A DNA stretch of 64,000 nt from Paraphoma chrysanthemicola (Eukaryota > Ascomycota > Dothideomycetes > Pleosporales > Phaeosphaeriaceae): contig JAGMWG010000003.1 in the NCBI GenBank assembly GCA_020744225.1, forward strand, positions 1,736,001-1,800,000, given 5' to 3'. The notes beneath the pieces were generated by a model that saw nothing but the letters and a program-made list of their open reading frames with translations, was not told the origin of the DNA and did no database searches. How positions within the stretch are numbered: the stretch's first letter is position 1; each line of letters begins with the position of its first letter. The position numbers were made by a program, and so were the translations under genes. Below are positions 31,395-41,210 of the stretch, piece after piece.

Positions 31395-33952
31395 ATGGCG
31401 GACGTGACCGAGCTAAGATGCTGGCCCTCGTGCGTGGATGCAATTGACTGGTCGCAAGACGGTATCATCGCCCTCGCTTCCGACGAGCGAGTCGAGTTAC
31501 TCGTGGGTCACGCCTCTGCATTGCGTCCGAAATGCTCATCTGATCACAGTTCCCTCACACTGTCAGCTTCGACCGAGACCAGGACAGTGCGCAGTGGCAG
31601 CATGTTCCCCTACAGGCACCGTGGTTCACCGAAGAAGAATTGCCCGTCAGGGAACCAGCCCCTCTAACAAACTATTCGATAGGCGAAGAAGTCTCAGCCA
31701 GTGCGCCTATTGCCATAGCCTGGTCTCCTCCTGGCCTGGCGAAGCATAGAAGGAGTGCACTGGCTGCGCTGACCGCAAACTTGGTGTTGTCGATCTGGTC
31801 AGCAGATGGAAACCCGCAGGATGTGTTGAGTTGGGAGCGAAAACTCATCATCAATAACACGCTTACCGAATACTTCCTCGGCAATACCACCAACGGGCCT
31901 AGTCATTCGGCAATGAGCAATGGCGAGCAGCTCCGACTGAGGACTCGCGTGCGGGCTTTCTCCTGGGCTCCTTCTCTGCCTAACTCCTACCCTTCTGTAA
32001 CTCTAGGAACACGCTTATCATTCGGCCAGCACATTGTCGCAGTATGTAATGAGGACAACATGCTTACTCTCGTGGCCGTCCGGTCTCCTACCACAACTCT
32101 TGGGGTGAAGAAGTGCTGGTACGCCGAGGTTCTGACCAATGTGTCTGTAATGATGGCTTCGGAGAGTATCGTCTCTGGGCCTTCGTTGTTTGACGACATG
32201 ATGCAGCAGCAAAGACACATTTCCCATGTCTCTTGGAGTCCTTGGTTTCACCACGGCGACCGCAGTCACTCAGTCATTGCGTATGCCACCAATACAGATG
32301 TACGGGCACGGCCCATCACCTACACCCAAGACAAAATTGAGCTTGGGGACGAAATCTCATTCTCGGATATCGGGATGCGATTCCATGGGCCTCTGAAGTG
32401 GCTGCCAAACGTTGAATCCGACGTACTTAGGCTTGCTGTCTTTTCGTATGGCGGTCTCGATTATTTGAGCATATCTGCAAGCGATGCTTCCATCATAAAT
32501 AGGACGTCGCATGATCTAGATGGACGGTGGGATCAAGTGTCCGGCGCCATCTGGGACTCAGTCTCATATGCTAAGCCGCGTCTGCATTTCAGCTCTTTGC
32601 TGTCTACAATTCTCAATCCGACAGCTGTCTTGGAAGCATCACCTGATCAGCTCAGCGTTCTAGAGTTTCCGAGCTGGCGTGACCAGATCGTGAATAGCGC
32701 AGTGCTCTTCAGTGTAAGGAACGACTTGAAGGGCAACACTAAGACAAAGGTATGGGGAATGGCGACCTCGCCACTCGGAGACTACATTGCGACCTGTCAC
32801 AGCGTGCATCCTTCCGATATGATCGAATATGGATCGCCCAATGATCGGCGTGGAACCGTCGCCATCAGTGCTTTGCGGCAGTATCGACAAATACGCAAGT
32901 GCTTCCCAGCAGGAGAAGTGAGCGCGGAGGGCGTACTCTTCACCATTAAGAAACTCGTAGAGAACACAGTAGAAGACAGTGATCTGATACCCGGCTTTAT
33001 CGATGAGATGGTGGAGAAGCTGGCTGCGAACTACACATCGATGGCAGATACAGGCGAAACACCGCCTTCTGTGCTTCCGACGCTCGAGTCAGCCGATCTA
33101 GATGTTCTTGTGACAGCTTTCAAGAAACGCGCATTTTTTGAGTCCACAACCTTGAAGGATCGGTATAGGATCCTCACCTCGCAAGCGTGCGACCTCAGAG
33201 ATTCCTGCGATCTACAGAGGACACTGATAGCTTTTCGGCTTGCAATAGCCTTACAAGACCTTCCTGCGTCTCTGTCAAAGACTTCTTTCAGTAGCGAGAT
33301 TCGCAGTCACCATATTCAACTCATCTCGCTGATACAAGCCGTTACCAAGGAAACAAATGACCTCTCAATACGAGCCGAACCTGCACTTGCAAGGCCCGCC
33401 GAGAAACAGGCTAATGGCGATGTTGCAATCCTTCCGGAAACTACAGCTGATCAATTCGAAGAAGCCATGGATCAAGATGTAGCGGCGGCCACCACCGATA
33501 CGTGCGATTTCTGTTCTGCACCTATACCATTTGTGGACGTGTTTACGGCTACCTGCACGAGTGGCCATGAATTCCCAAGATGTGGCATCAGTTTTGTGGC
33601 TATCCAAGCACCTGGGATTACAAAGTATTGTGGCATTTGCAGCACCCCCTTCTTGAGCGAGGAACTTGTTCTTGCTCAAGAGGTGCCTGAAGTGGAGTGG
33701 CTTTTGGAAAACAGCAAAGCTACAGGTATGACAAAAGGTTCGGCAGAAGATAACTTGACACAAGCGAACGAGCCCCGAACCCGTGAGGTCCAAGGTGACC
33801 AGAACAGCACCGCACTGGCGCAGGATGTTGAGACACATTCCGACGAGGTGGCAACAATAGAAAGGAGGGAAATCATACCTATGACTCTGGCGAGAGTGTT
33901 GTTCCTCGCTTGTGATGCTTGTCCTTATTGCGGCGGAAAATTTGTGGGCTGA
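31395..33952 (+). CDS. RNA polymerase III factor TFIIIC subunit (90-kDa/delta-like, zinc-finger C-terminus)
   Basis: Two phase-0 exons, 31395-31502 and 31550-33952, giving 836 aa. The 47-nt intron has a GTGGGT donor and an ATCACAG acceptor. The N-terminal ~420 residues are WD-like (SCVDAIDWSQDGIIALASDE, then FPHTVSFDRD, AIAWSPPG and SWSPW), as in the TFIIIC-delta domain. The C-terminus has a Cys/His zinc region: CDFC, CTSGHEFPRCG, CGICSTPF and a final CDACPYCGGKFVG. TFIIIC binds A and B boxes of tRNA genes to recruit TFIIIB. Homologues are human GTF3C4 and S. pombe Sfc9. The family is likely; naming the exact subunit is less sure. Confidence 0.85.
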
Positions 33953-34494
33953 TATGACGAGCCGTGTATCTACTTGCACAGCCCTTGATCATGGCGTGCG
34001 GTGGAAATTATCATGTTCCTCTGGCTACGGTGGTTTAGAGTTTAGTGGTTCAATGGAATCATCTTCATGACAGATGAGCACTTTGCAATGAGTACGTTCG
34101 AGTGTCTTCAGGGTAATCATGCGAAGGAAAAGAGAGCATTAGCAGTCAGATGCTACTGACCACCCGCAAATGGTACTTGGATACGGATTTCATGCCCAAG
34201 AGAAAATTGAGGTAGCAGGAATGTCTTTTGCATTGCTAAGATATCTAGGAAAGGGGTATCATAAAACTTGCGATGCCCTCTGGCCCCCAAGTACACGTCC
34301 ACTGACAGGGGGCATCTCTTCACACACTAGAACATTTGAAACCTTACGCTTGGCTTCCTGAGCTTGAGATGCTTCGTCATGAGGCAACGGTCCTGGGTGT
34401 CGGAAAGCCACATGCTTGGATCCTTACTTCTAACATGAATTAAATCATATACTTCCGGTATGCATACCAACGTCCTCCTTCAAAGATCTGCTCC
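33953..34494. other. intergenic, shared 3' ends
   Basis: Convergent gap between the TFIIIC subunit and the DEAH helicase gene. No supportable gene. Confidence 0.5.
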
Positions 34495-36996
34495 TCACCG
34501 ATCGGTCCCCACCTTTCCAGGACCTTTTCCCATCTTCTTCCCAACATCCAGGCTATCGATTTCGTTCTTCTTGTGGAAATGCGGAGCGACTTCGGTCAGC
34601 CAGGCAGGGTCGATAGGAGCACAGGTCCGCACAAACTCTTTTGAAGTCATAGTCAGCTCCGCAAAGACGACAAGCTTAGGTCGCAACTCCCTAAGACACG
34701 ATGACGGATGGATGTGCACCGATAAGCCTTGCTTTAGTGTTCGGTAAGTCTGCCCATCTCGGTTTAATCGAGCGACATTAGCGAAATATCCTGAGGTGAA
34801 GGCCTTCAATATCTTTTGATAGTCATGTATTCCACAAGACGACTCAAAAATCTCCACACGTTCGCAAAGCTTCACCAGTTGCTCACGTACATCTCGAACA
34901 CGATTCAGACACCGGTATTGAACAAAATTGTCCCGACACCAGAGCACAGAATACTCGTTCTCCACAAACTCGTTCCACACATTGAGGAAGGCGATTAAAT
35001 CACCTCCTGTTGCAGCCGTCGCGGAGGTGAACCTTGCTTTTGCATGCTCAGCAGCGACCTTCTTGTCTTTTGGTGCAAAGAACAAAGTGCCGGCCTCTTG
35101 AACCATTGCCACTAGGGTGATGACTTCGTCAACGCAGCCTAGACTGTCAGCGGCCAATAAGACCTTGGACAAGCGCGGATCCAAAGGCAATTCGCTTGCT
35201 CGTCGACCAAGCTTGGTCACGGCACCATTGCTGTCAAGATAGCCTAAAGCATACAGTGTCTCGAGTGAAGCTGCAAGCGCTGTTACTGGTGGCGCATCCA
35301 TGAAATCAAAGTGCAGGATGTCGTGGATTCCCATGGCTTTGAGCGTAAGCACAGGGCCATCGAGATTGATTCGAAGAATCTCTGGCAGTGTATTCTCTGG
35401 CAGCTCGTGGTAGAAGGCATACTTTGTATACAATCGAAAGGCCATGCCCGGGCCTGTTCGCCCGGCGCGACCAGCTCTCTGCTCGGCGCTTGCTCTTGAG
35501 CAGGGAACAACCACCAAGGCATCCATACCAGTTGCGGCATTGTATGAGTTTTGCTTTTCAAGGCCACAATCGATGACGAATGATATGCCGTCAATAGTCA
35601 GAGATGTTTCTGCAATATTGGTGGCAAGCACAATTTTCCGACTGCCAGGCGGAACGGGGTCAAAGATGAGTTGCTGGGCCTCTGATGGAAGAGCGCCGTA
35701 GACGGGGGCTACTACAAGGGGAGGGCTTTTCGAGCCGAGCTTCTTCTGTGTATCGTTGATGTACTCGGCTGCGGCTAGAATTTCCTCTTCACCTGTCAAG
35801 AAAACCAGGATATCACCAGGGCCTTGCTGCGAAAGATGCACCTGAAAGCAGGTGGTGACCGCAGCACTCAGGTAATTCGCTTCCGGGGACGTTGCAAAGA
35901 CCTTGTTGATAGGAAATGTACGCCCTGGTATGTTCATGATATTTGCTTTGAAGAAGAAGTCGCTGAACTTCTGCGCAGAGAGGGTCGCACTGGCAATGAT
36001 GAGGCGGAATTCGGGCCGGTGGAGGCTGACTTCCTTTAGCAGACTCATGAGGATATCGGTGGCAAGCGTTCGTTCGTGAGCTTCGTCCAGGATAACAACA
36101 GAGTACTCGGACAGTGTCGGATCGGTAAGCAACATGCGAAGAAGCAGACCGTCAGTCTGATACTCAACCTGCGTCTCGTCCGAAGTGGCGCTTTCGAAAC
36201 GAACCGAGTATCCGCACTTTTTCCCAATTTTGGTGCCCATCTCCTGGGCAACACGATGCGCGACAGAGATGGCTGCTACACGGCGCGGCTGTGTACAAGC
36301 GACGCGTCCGGTCTTCGCATAGCCAGCTTCGGCGAGGTACTGCGGCAGCTGGGTTGTTTTTCCAGAGCCTGTCTCGCCCACCAACACGAGTATGTTGTTG
36401 GTCTCTACAGCAGCGATGAACTCGTCTCTGTACTCGTAAATGGGCAGGCTCTTGCGCGTGTCTTCAATCGTCTTGGCCTTCTTCTCGGCCTCATCGAGGT
36501 TGGCCTGTAGCCTCTGTTTTTCGAGATCGACCAGGGGCGCATCGAACTTGATGTTCTGCTCGACGTCGAAGACATACTCGTAGTCGTCCTGCTGCGCGCG
36601 CGTGGGCTGCTTGACCTGACTCTTGATTTTGCCGAGCTGCTCGTCCTCCCAAAGCTGCACCTCTGACTTCTCGTAGCCCTTATCCTTGTGCTTCCGCGTG
36701 AGCGCCTCTGACTTGTTGGAGTAGTCAGCATCCGGGATCATGAAGCCGTCCAGATGCTCGTCGATCTCATTGCGTTGGATGGCGAGCCGCAGCGTCTCGC
36801 GGTTGCGTGCAAAGTCGGCCCGCTCCTGCCTGGACAGTCGGTCGCCAAGTCTCTCCTCCTCTTCTGCTTCTTCCTGGACTTGCTTACGGAGCAGCGCGAG
36901 TTGCTCTGCTTCACGTTTGGCGAGATAAGACTGCCGCGAACGCAGACGCAAGTCTCCAATGTCGGCGTCGCCGGTTCTGCGGCGCTTTGGATCCAT
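34495..36996 (-). CDS. DEAH-box splicing helicase, Prp2/DHX16-like
   Basis: Single exon, 833 aa, starting at the ATG that reads MDPKRRRTG. The N-terminal ~190 residues are charged and coiled (SRQSYLAKREAEQLALLRKQ; RNRETLRLAIQRNEIDEHLDGFMIPD), as in fungal Prp2/Cdc28 orthologues. The helicase core starts at RKSLPIYEYRD with GETGSGKTTQLPQ (motif I), DEAHERT (II), SAT (III) and RAGRTGPG (VI). Winged-helix, ratchet and OB-fold regions follow to the end (MTSKEFVRTCAPIDPAWL). Prp2 drives remodelling of the activated spliceosome before the first catalytic step. The N-terminus is shorter than in human DHX16, so assignment to Prp2 rather than another DEAH splicing factor is likely but not certain. Confidence 0.88.
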   Translation of the reverse strand: MDPKRRRTGDADIGDLRLRSRQSYLAKREAEQLALLRKQVQEEAEEEERLGDRLSRQERADFARNRETLRLAIQRNEIDEHLDGFMIPDADYSNKSEALTRKHKDKGYEKSEVQLWEDEQLGKIKSQVKQPTRAQQDDYEYVFDVEQNIKFDAPLVDLEKQRLQANLDEAEKKAKTIEDTRKSLPIYEYRDEFIAAVETNNILVLVGETGSGKTTQLPQYLAEAGYAKTGRVACTQPRRVAAISVAHRVAQEMGTKIGKKCGYSVRFESATSDETQVEYQTDGLLLRMLLTDPTLSEYSVVILDEAHERTLATDILMSLLKEVSLHRPEFRLIIASATLSAQKFSDFFFKANIMNIPGRTFPINKVFATSPEANYLSAAVTTCFQVHLSQQGPGDILVFLTGEEEILAAAEYINDTQKKLGSKSPPLVVAPVYGALPSEAQQLIFDPVPPGSRKIVLATNIAETSLTIDGISFVIDCGLEKQNSYNAATGMDALVVVPCSRASAEQRAGRAGRTGPGMAFRLYTKYAFYHELPENTLPEILRINLDGPVLTLKAMGIHDILHFDFMDAPPVTALAASLETLYALGYLDSNGAVTKLGRRASELPLDPRLSKVLLAADSLGCVDEVITLVAMVQEAGTLFFAPKDKKVAAEHAKARFTSATAATGGDLIAFLNVWNEFVENEYSVLWCRDNFVQYRCLNRVRDVREQLVKLCERVEIFESSCGIHDYQKILKAFTSGYFANVARLNRDGQTYRTLKQGLSVHIHPSSCLRELRPKLVVFAELTMTSKEFVRTCAPIDPAWLTEVAPHFHKKNEIDSLDVGKKMGKGPGKVGTDR

Positions 36997-37373
36997 GGTG
37001 GACGGTTGAGACGAGGGTGAGATGCGTGACGACGAGAACTGTGAGCAGGGCACGTATATTGAGCGGGGCTGTAGTTGGGATGCACCTCTGCTGGCTGCTG
37101 TGTGAGGCAGGTGAATGTCCAGTAGTGAAATCCATGGGTGTTATCGATAACTGCCGAGCTCGGGCCTTCAACATCACGATTCAGGACGACGTAGCGCTTT
37201 ACGGGGCATCTGATGCACATTTCCGGAGTCATGTCTACTCATAACATCATCAATAATACCAACTCTGACACTACTTGAGCACAGTGCAGGGATCACATCT
37301 GGCGCCATACAGAAATGCCACGCTAAACTCTGAACAGCCGCCCTATGTTGATCACGCATGTGCGCGGCTTCGT
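36997..37373. other. intergenic
   Basis: Gap between two minus-strand genes: promoter of the DEAH helicase and the 3' end of RAD54. No gene seen. Confidence 0.5.
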
Positions 37374-39812
37374 TCAATGACTGATGTACTGGAAGACCGC
37401 GCTGACATCTTTCAAGTCGGCCGCCGTCTCCTGCCGAAGCAGCAAGTCCTGTATCTTTCCAAGTGGTCCCTTTTCGCCGTCATTGACAAAATGATTCCAG
37501 GTACTCGTGTCGCCGTACAACATAGCTGGCGCCTTCAAGACCTGCCTCCCGTCTTCCTTCCTACATCTCTTGCATTTGAAAGTATCGTGCGTGTCGCTTG
37601 TAGTATTGTCGCGGTACTGAAAAAGCTCACGGAGCGAGTCAAGCGAGAAATGACGCTCGACATCTTCCGCTGAATCCACCACACAGGATGATAATGATTG
37701 TTTGTGAGATTGGCGCTGGAAGACCTTCTCTTCAATGGTACCTGTGGTGATGAATCGGTAGACGAAGCAATCCTTCTTCTGCCCATCACGCCAGACGCGA
37801 GCAAGAGCCTGCTGGTCGGCAGCTGGATTCCAGTCTGGATCAAAAAGAACAAGACGGTTCGCGCCGATGAGATTGAGCCCACACCCACCTGCCTTGGACG
37901 ACAGTAGGAAGACAAACTCCGGTCCTTCGGGATCGTTGAATTTGTCAACGAGCTTCTGTCGCTTGCTGACATTCATGGTGCCGTCGAGACGAAGGCAGCC
38001 ATACCCTCGCGATCGACAAAGCGCAGCAAATATGTCGAGAGTCTGTGTGTAGTTGGAGATTAACACAATCTTGTCATTGGTCTCAGCGCGGATGCGTGCC
38101 AGCATACGATCCAAAACCAACATTTTGCCAGAATACCACACCTTGACCTCTCGATCTCGGCCCCTAGCATCCTTCTGTACGAAATCGTCTGGCAATGTAT
38201 GCTCGCATCCGGGTAGATCTTGTGGTAGATCGAGAAGATCTGGGTGGTTGCACAATTTTTTGAGCATGCCGATCACTTTGAGGGGCTGAGAACCCTTTCC
38301 GCGAAGCAGGCTCTGAACGTCGGGTGATTTAATGAAGTGGTTGTAGAGCTCCTTTTGGAACGGCGCGAGGTTGCAAAAGACGACATGTTCGTACTTGACA
38401 GGCAGATACTTTGATAGAATGTCGTTCGTTCGTCGAATGATGAACTTGTTGACCAAAGCAAGAAGCTCGGCGAGACGCTCATTGCCTTTTTTAACGTCCT
38501 CGTCTGTGCCATTGGCATCGCGTCCTCGCAGAATTGGGATTTCGTATTGCTTGCGAAACTCCATTCGGGTGCCAAGGTAGTTCGGATTGGCAAAATTCAG
38601 CAGAGCAAAGTACTCTGAGAGATCGTTCTGGATAGGGGTACCGGAGAGAATGACTCGCCTCTGCACGTTCAGACTGTTCAGAGCTGTGAATGTCAAGCTG
38701 TCACCATTCTTCAGACGATGCCCTTCGTCACACAGCATCAAGCCGATCTGGGTTTGTCCAAACTCTTCCACGTAAAGCCGAAGCGTCTCATACGACACGA
38801 TGAGGACGGGTCGCACCACAGCGCGTCCACTGGCGATCGACCACTGCCGTATTTGTTGAATGAGTTCTTCTTTAGATGCCTTACCATCAATGGCAAAAGG
38901 GGTGACAGCGTCTTTGCCGAGCCATTTCACGAGCTCGTTTGCCCAGTTGCGTACCAAACTCGACGGGCAGGCGATGACGCACTTCTGGATTGTTGACTTC
39001 CCAGCGTCGGGTGACTGCTTAAGTAGTGTCCACATAAGGGCAATGCATTGCAGCGTCTTGCCAAGGCCCATTTCATCCGCCATGATGCATCCATTGGCCT
39101 TGGGATCGATCATGCCAGTCGTAGCTCGAAATAGAAATTTGACACCTTCCACCTGATGCGGACGCAAAACCTTGCTGAGTCTTGGGTCAATGACGACCGG
39201 GACACGAGGGCGCTCGTTTTCAACCCTTTTCTTCAGTCCAAGAATCTCCGCGAGACTCTTATGCACGAGAGGTGCATCGAGTTCCTTCTTTTCTTGCTGG
39301 CTAAGTTTGGGCTCCACCACTTCCTTCGCAACTGGCTTGTCGTCGACGGTAGGGTCGTATAACACGATGGCAAACTCTCCACTTGGGTCGTGTAGCGGAC
39401 GCGCCACGAATACTGTTCCCTGTCGCATACCAAGCAAAGGAGCGGGACGGTTGGGGTTGTAGGCGCCCGTATCCTTATTCAGAAGAGGAATCGAGAACCT
39501 CTGCTTGAAGAGCGTATCCTTGTCCTTGGCTTTGAATACTGGGAAGCGGTTGGCATCGCGTGTGGCGAGCGCCAGTCGGTCGGTGTTGGAATAGGGCTTG
39601 TCGCTCTCTCCATCTTCACCACCCGCGCCGGAGTAGTCAACCTTTCTCCGTTTTCGAGCAGGCTTCTCAGAGACACGCGCTGAGATGGCAGAGCCGGGAC
39701 ATCTGAAGGGCTTCCGAAGGCTGTCTGCAGACTGAGGCGTGCCGCCGTACAGACGCACCGCAGGTTTAGCTGGCGTTGATTCGCCAGCTACCGCAGCTTT
39801 GGGCCGGTGCAT
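37374..39812 (-). CDS. RAD54: Rad54 homologous-recombination SNF2 translocase
   Basis: Single exon, 812 aa; the first ATG of the frame reads MHRPKAAVAG. The N-terminal ~190 residues contain a basic KPARKRRKVDYSGAG patch. The SNF2 core has DEMGLGKTLQCIALMWTLL (I/Ia), IVSYETLR, the Rad54-type DEGH box (CDEGHRLKN) and LSGTPIQNDLSEYFALLNF. The second lobe has KIVLISNYTQTLDIF, RLDGTMNVSKRQ, SKAGGCGLNLIGANRL and WRDGQKKDCFVYRF. The C-terminal HDTFKCKRCRKEDG zinc-like segment is typical of the family. Rad54 acts with Rad51 in strand invasion and chromatin remodelling during double-strand break repair. Intact and of normal length. Confidence 0.96.
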   Translation of the reverse strand: MHRPKAAVAGESTPAKPAVRLYGGTPQSADSLRKPFRCPGSAISARVSEKPARKRRKVDYSGAGGEDGESDKPYSNTDRLALATRDANRFPVFKAKDKDTLFKQRFSIPLLNKDTGAYNPNRPAPLLGMRQGTVFVARPLHDPSGEFAIVLYDPTVDDKPVAKEVVEPKLSQQEKKELDAPLVHKSLAEILGLKKRVENERPRVPVVIDPRLSKVLRPHQVEGVKFLFRATTGMIDPKANGCIMADEMGLGKTLQCIALMWTLLKQSPDAGKSTIQKCVIACPSSLVRNWANELVKWLGKDAVTPFAIDGKASKEELIQQIRQWSIASGRAVVRPVLIVSYETLRLYVEEFGQTQIGLMLCDEGHRLKNGDSLTFTALNSLNVQRRVILSGTPIQNDLSEYFALLNFANPNYLGTRMEFRKQYEIPILRGRDANGTDEDVKKGNERLAELLALVNKFIIRRTNDILSKYLPVKYEHVVFCNLAPFQKELYNHFIKSPDVQSLLRGKGSQPLKVIGMLKKLCNHPDLLDLPQDLPGCEHTLPDDFVQKDARGRDREVKVWYSGKMLVLDRMLARIRAETNDKIVLISNYTQTLDIFAALCRSRGYGCLRLDGTMNVSKRQKLVDKFNDPEGPEFVFLLSSKAGGCGLNLIGANRLVLFDPDWNPAADQQALARVWRDGQKKDCFVYRFITTGTIEEKVFQRQSHKQSLSSCVVDSAEDVERHFSLDSLRELFQYRDNTTSDTHDTFKCKRCRKEDGRQVLKAPAMLYGDTSTWNHFVNDGEKGPLGKIQDLLLRQETAADLKDVSAVFQYISH

Positions 39813-40198
39813 AGGATGGGCGGGTGTCGGGTGATGCGCAGAGCACGTAATTGACGCTGTATTGTTCACAACGTCTCAGGGAACGGAGCGCGAAAGTCAA
39901 AATGATGTCGTCGCGGTGTTGACGGGTGGCGGCGAACGCTCGACGCGTCTAGCTTTCCGAAGCGCCAACTTCAAACGCGTGGTCACGTGCAATATCATCA
40001 TCATTCTCTGCTGACGTCCTGTATACTCAAAAGCAGCGGACCATACTACCGAGCTCAATCAAGTGCCCAGACGTGTTCAAACTCTTCGTTGGCGTGCAGC
40101 ACACCGTTGCCAGCACTGCGAGGAAAATCTATTAACCGAGCACCTCCGAGGGTCTTCTCCGCAGCCCCGTCACGTTGAACCGCACATGCACAGCCGCC
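39813..40198. other. intergenic, divergent promoter region
   Basis: A 386-base gap between RAD54 (minus) and the uL11m gene (plus). No gene seen. Confidence 0.5.
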
Positions 40199-40788
40199 AT
40201 GGCAAGAAAGGCAATAGCAAAAGATCAGATTGTCAAACTGATCGTGGGCGCAGGGCAGGCGTCGCCGTCGCCGCCCGTCGGTCCCGCGCTTGGCAGCAAA
40301 GGCGTGAAGAGCATGGACTTTTGCAAAGTACGCAGCTTTCTTTCCAAGACCGCGAAAGGAATCGCATGGCTAATAGATGGCAGGAGTTCAATGCACGAAC
40401 GTCTCACTATAACCCCGGAACCCCGATACCTGCACGCATCACGGTCCGCCCCGATCGCTCCTTCCATTTCTCGCTGCGTACACCACCTACAGCCACACTC
40501 CTCCTCAGCGCCGCCGGCGTACTTCCTACTAAGAACAAGGTCCGAGGCGCTGGCAACGTCCCTGGGCCAATGAACAACCATGACGGCCAGAAAGGCAAAA
40601 CCAGCACAAACAGTCCGACCGTGGGGAATGCCACAAAGGGAACAGTGGGCACCGTCAGCCTGAAGCATATTTACGAAATCGCCAAGATTAAGCATTCAGA
40701 AACGCGATTGAGTGGGCTGAGTCTAGAAGGCATCGCGAGAAGTGTCGTCGGACAAGCGGGGAGCTTGGGGGTCGTGGTTGTACCATGA
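40199..40788 (+). CDS. MRPL19: mitochondrial large-subunit ribosomal protein uL11m
   Basis: Two phase-0 exons, 40199-40327 and 40384-40788, giving 177 aa. The 56-nt intron has a GTACGC donor, a GGCTAAT branch site and a GGCAG acceptor. The N-terminal domain has the L11 signature (IVKLIVGAGQASPSPPVGPALGSKGV, then MDFCKEFNART). A TVRPDRSFHF segment and the C-terminal RNA-binding domain follow (GTVSLKHIYEIAKIK). L11 sits at the GTPase-associated centre of the large subunit. The C-terminal half carries a Lys/Asn-rich insert. The equivalent yeast protein is Mrpl19. A second frame overlaps exon 1 but is not supported. Confidence 0.93.
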
Positions 40789-41210
40789 ACGATAAAAGCA
40801 ATTTCGCGCGCTACCAAATTGAAGCAATCTAGAAAGGCAGGTAAATCTGGGTCCTTCGTTATACAGGTCCTTCGTTATACAGGTCCAAGGCTTTGCGTGA
40901 CAAGAAGTGGGGGGACAGACATGCCCGAAACTCGTCTCGAAGCACTTTATGAGATTCTGTAGTACATGCCCTGTAAAACACCCGCCTTGCTGTAAGAATG
41001 TACAAAGGCTCTGTACCTGCTCAACATGACTTCTCGAAGAACCTAAACGGACTGGCAAGGCGCATGTTGCAATACTCTCATACTGACGGCCATATTGACC
41101 CAAGAACATCACATGATATGTAGCGATGCACAAAAACGATTTGATTTTTCTCGGTCACGTTCGCGTTTTTGTTGGGTATCCACGCAATGGAAACAGCGTC
41201 AGCTTACCTG
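40789..41210. other. intergenic, shared 3' ends
   Basis: Convergent gap between uL11m and the second Zn2Cys6 gene. It holds a 16-bp tandem duplication (separate entry) and no gene. Confidence 0.5.
40851..40886. repeat. 16-bp tandem duplication
   Basis: The unit GTCCTTCGTTATACAG occurs twice in perfect tandem, followed by the first four bases of a third copy. It lies about 60 bases past the uL11m stop, probably in its 3' untranslated region. Confidence 0.9.

Noticed and set aside
40063..40788. Continuous 241-codon frame covering both exons of uL11m
   Set aside because: Upstream of 40384 it reads a different frame from the conserved L11 N-terminus. The spliced model restores the full L11 domain.
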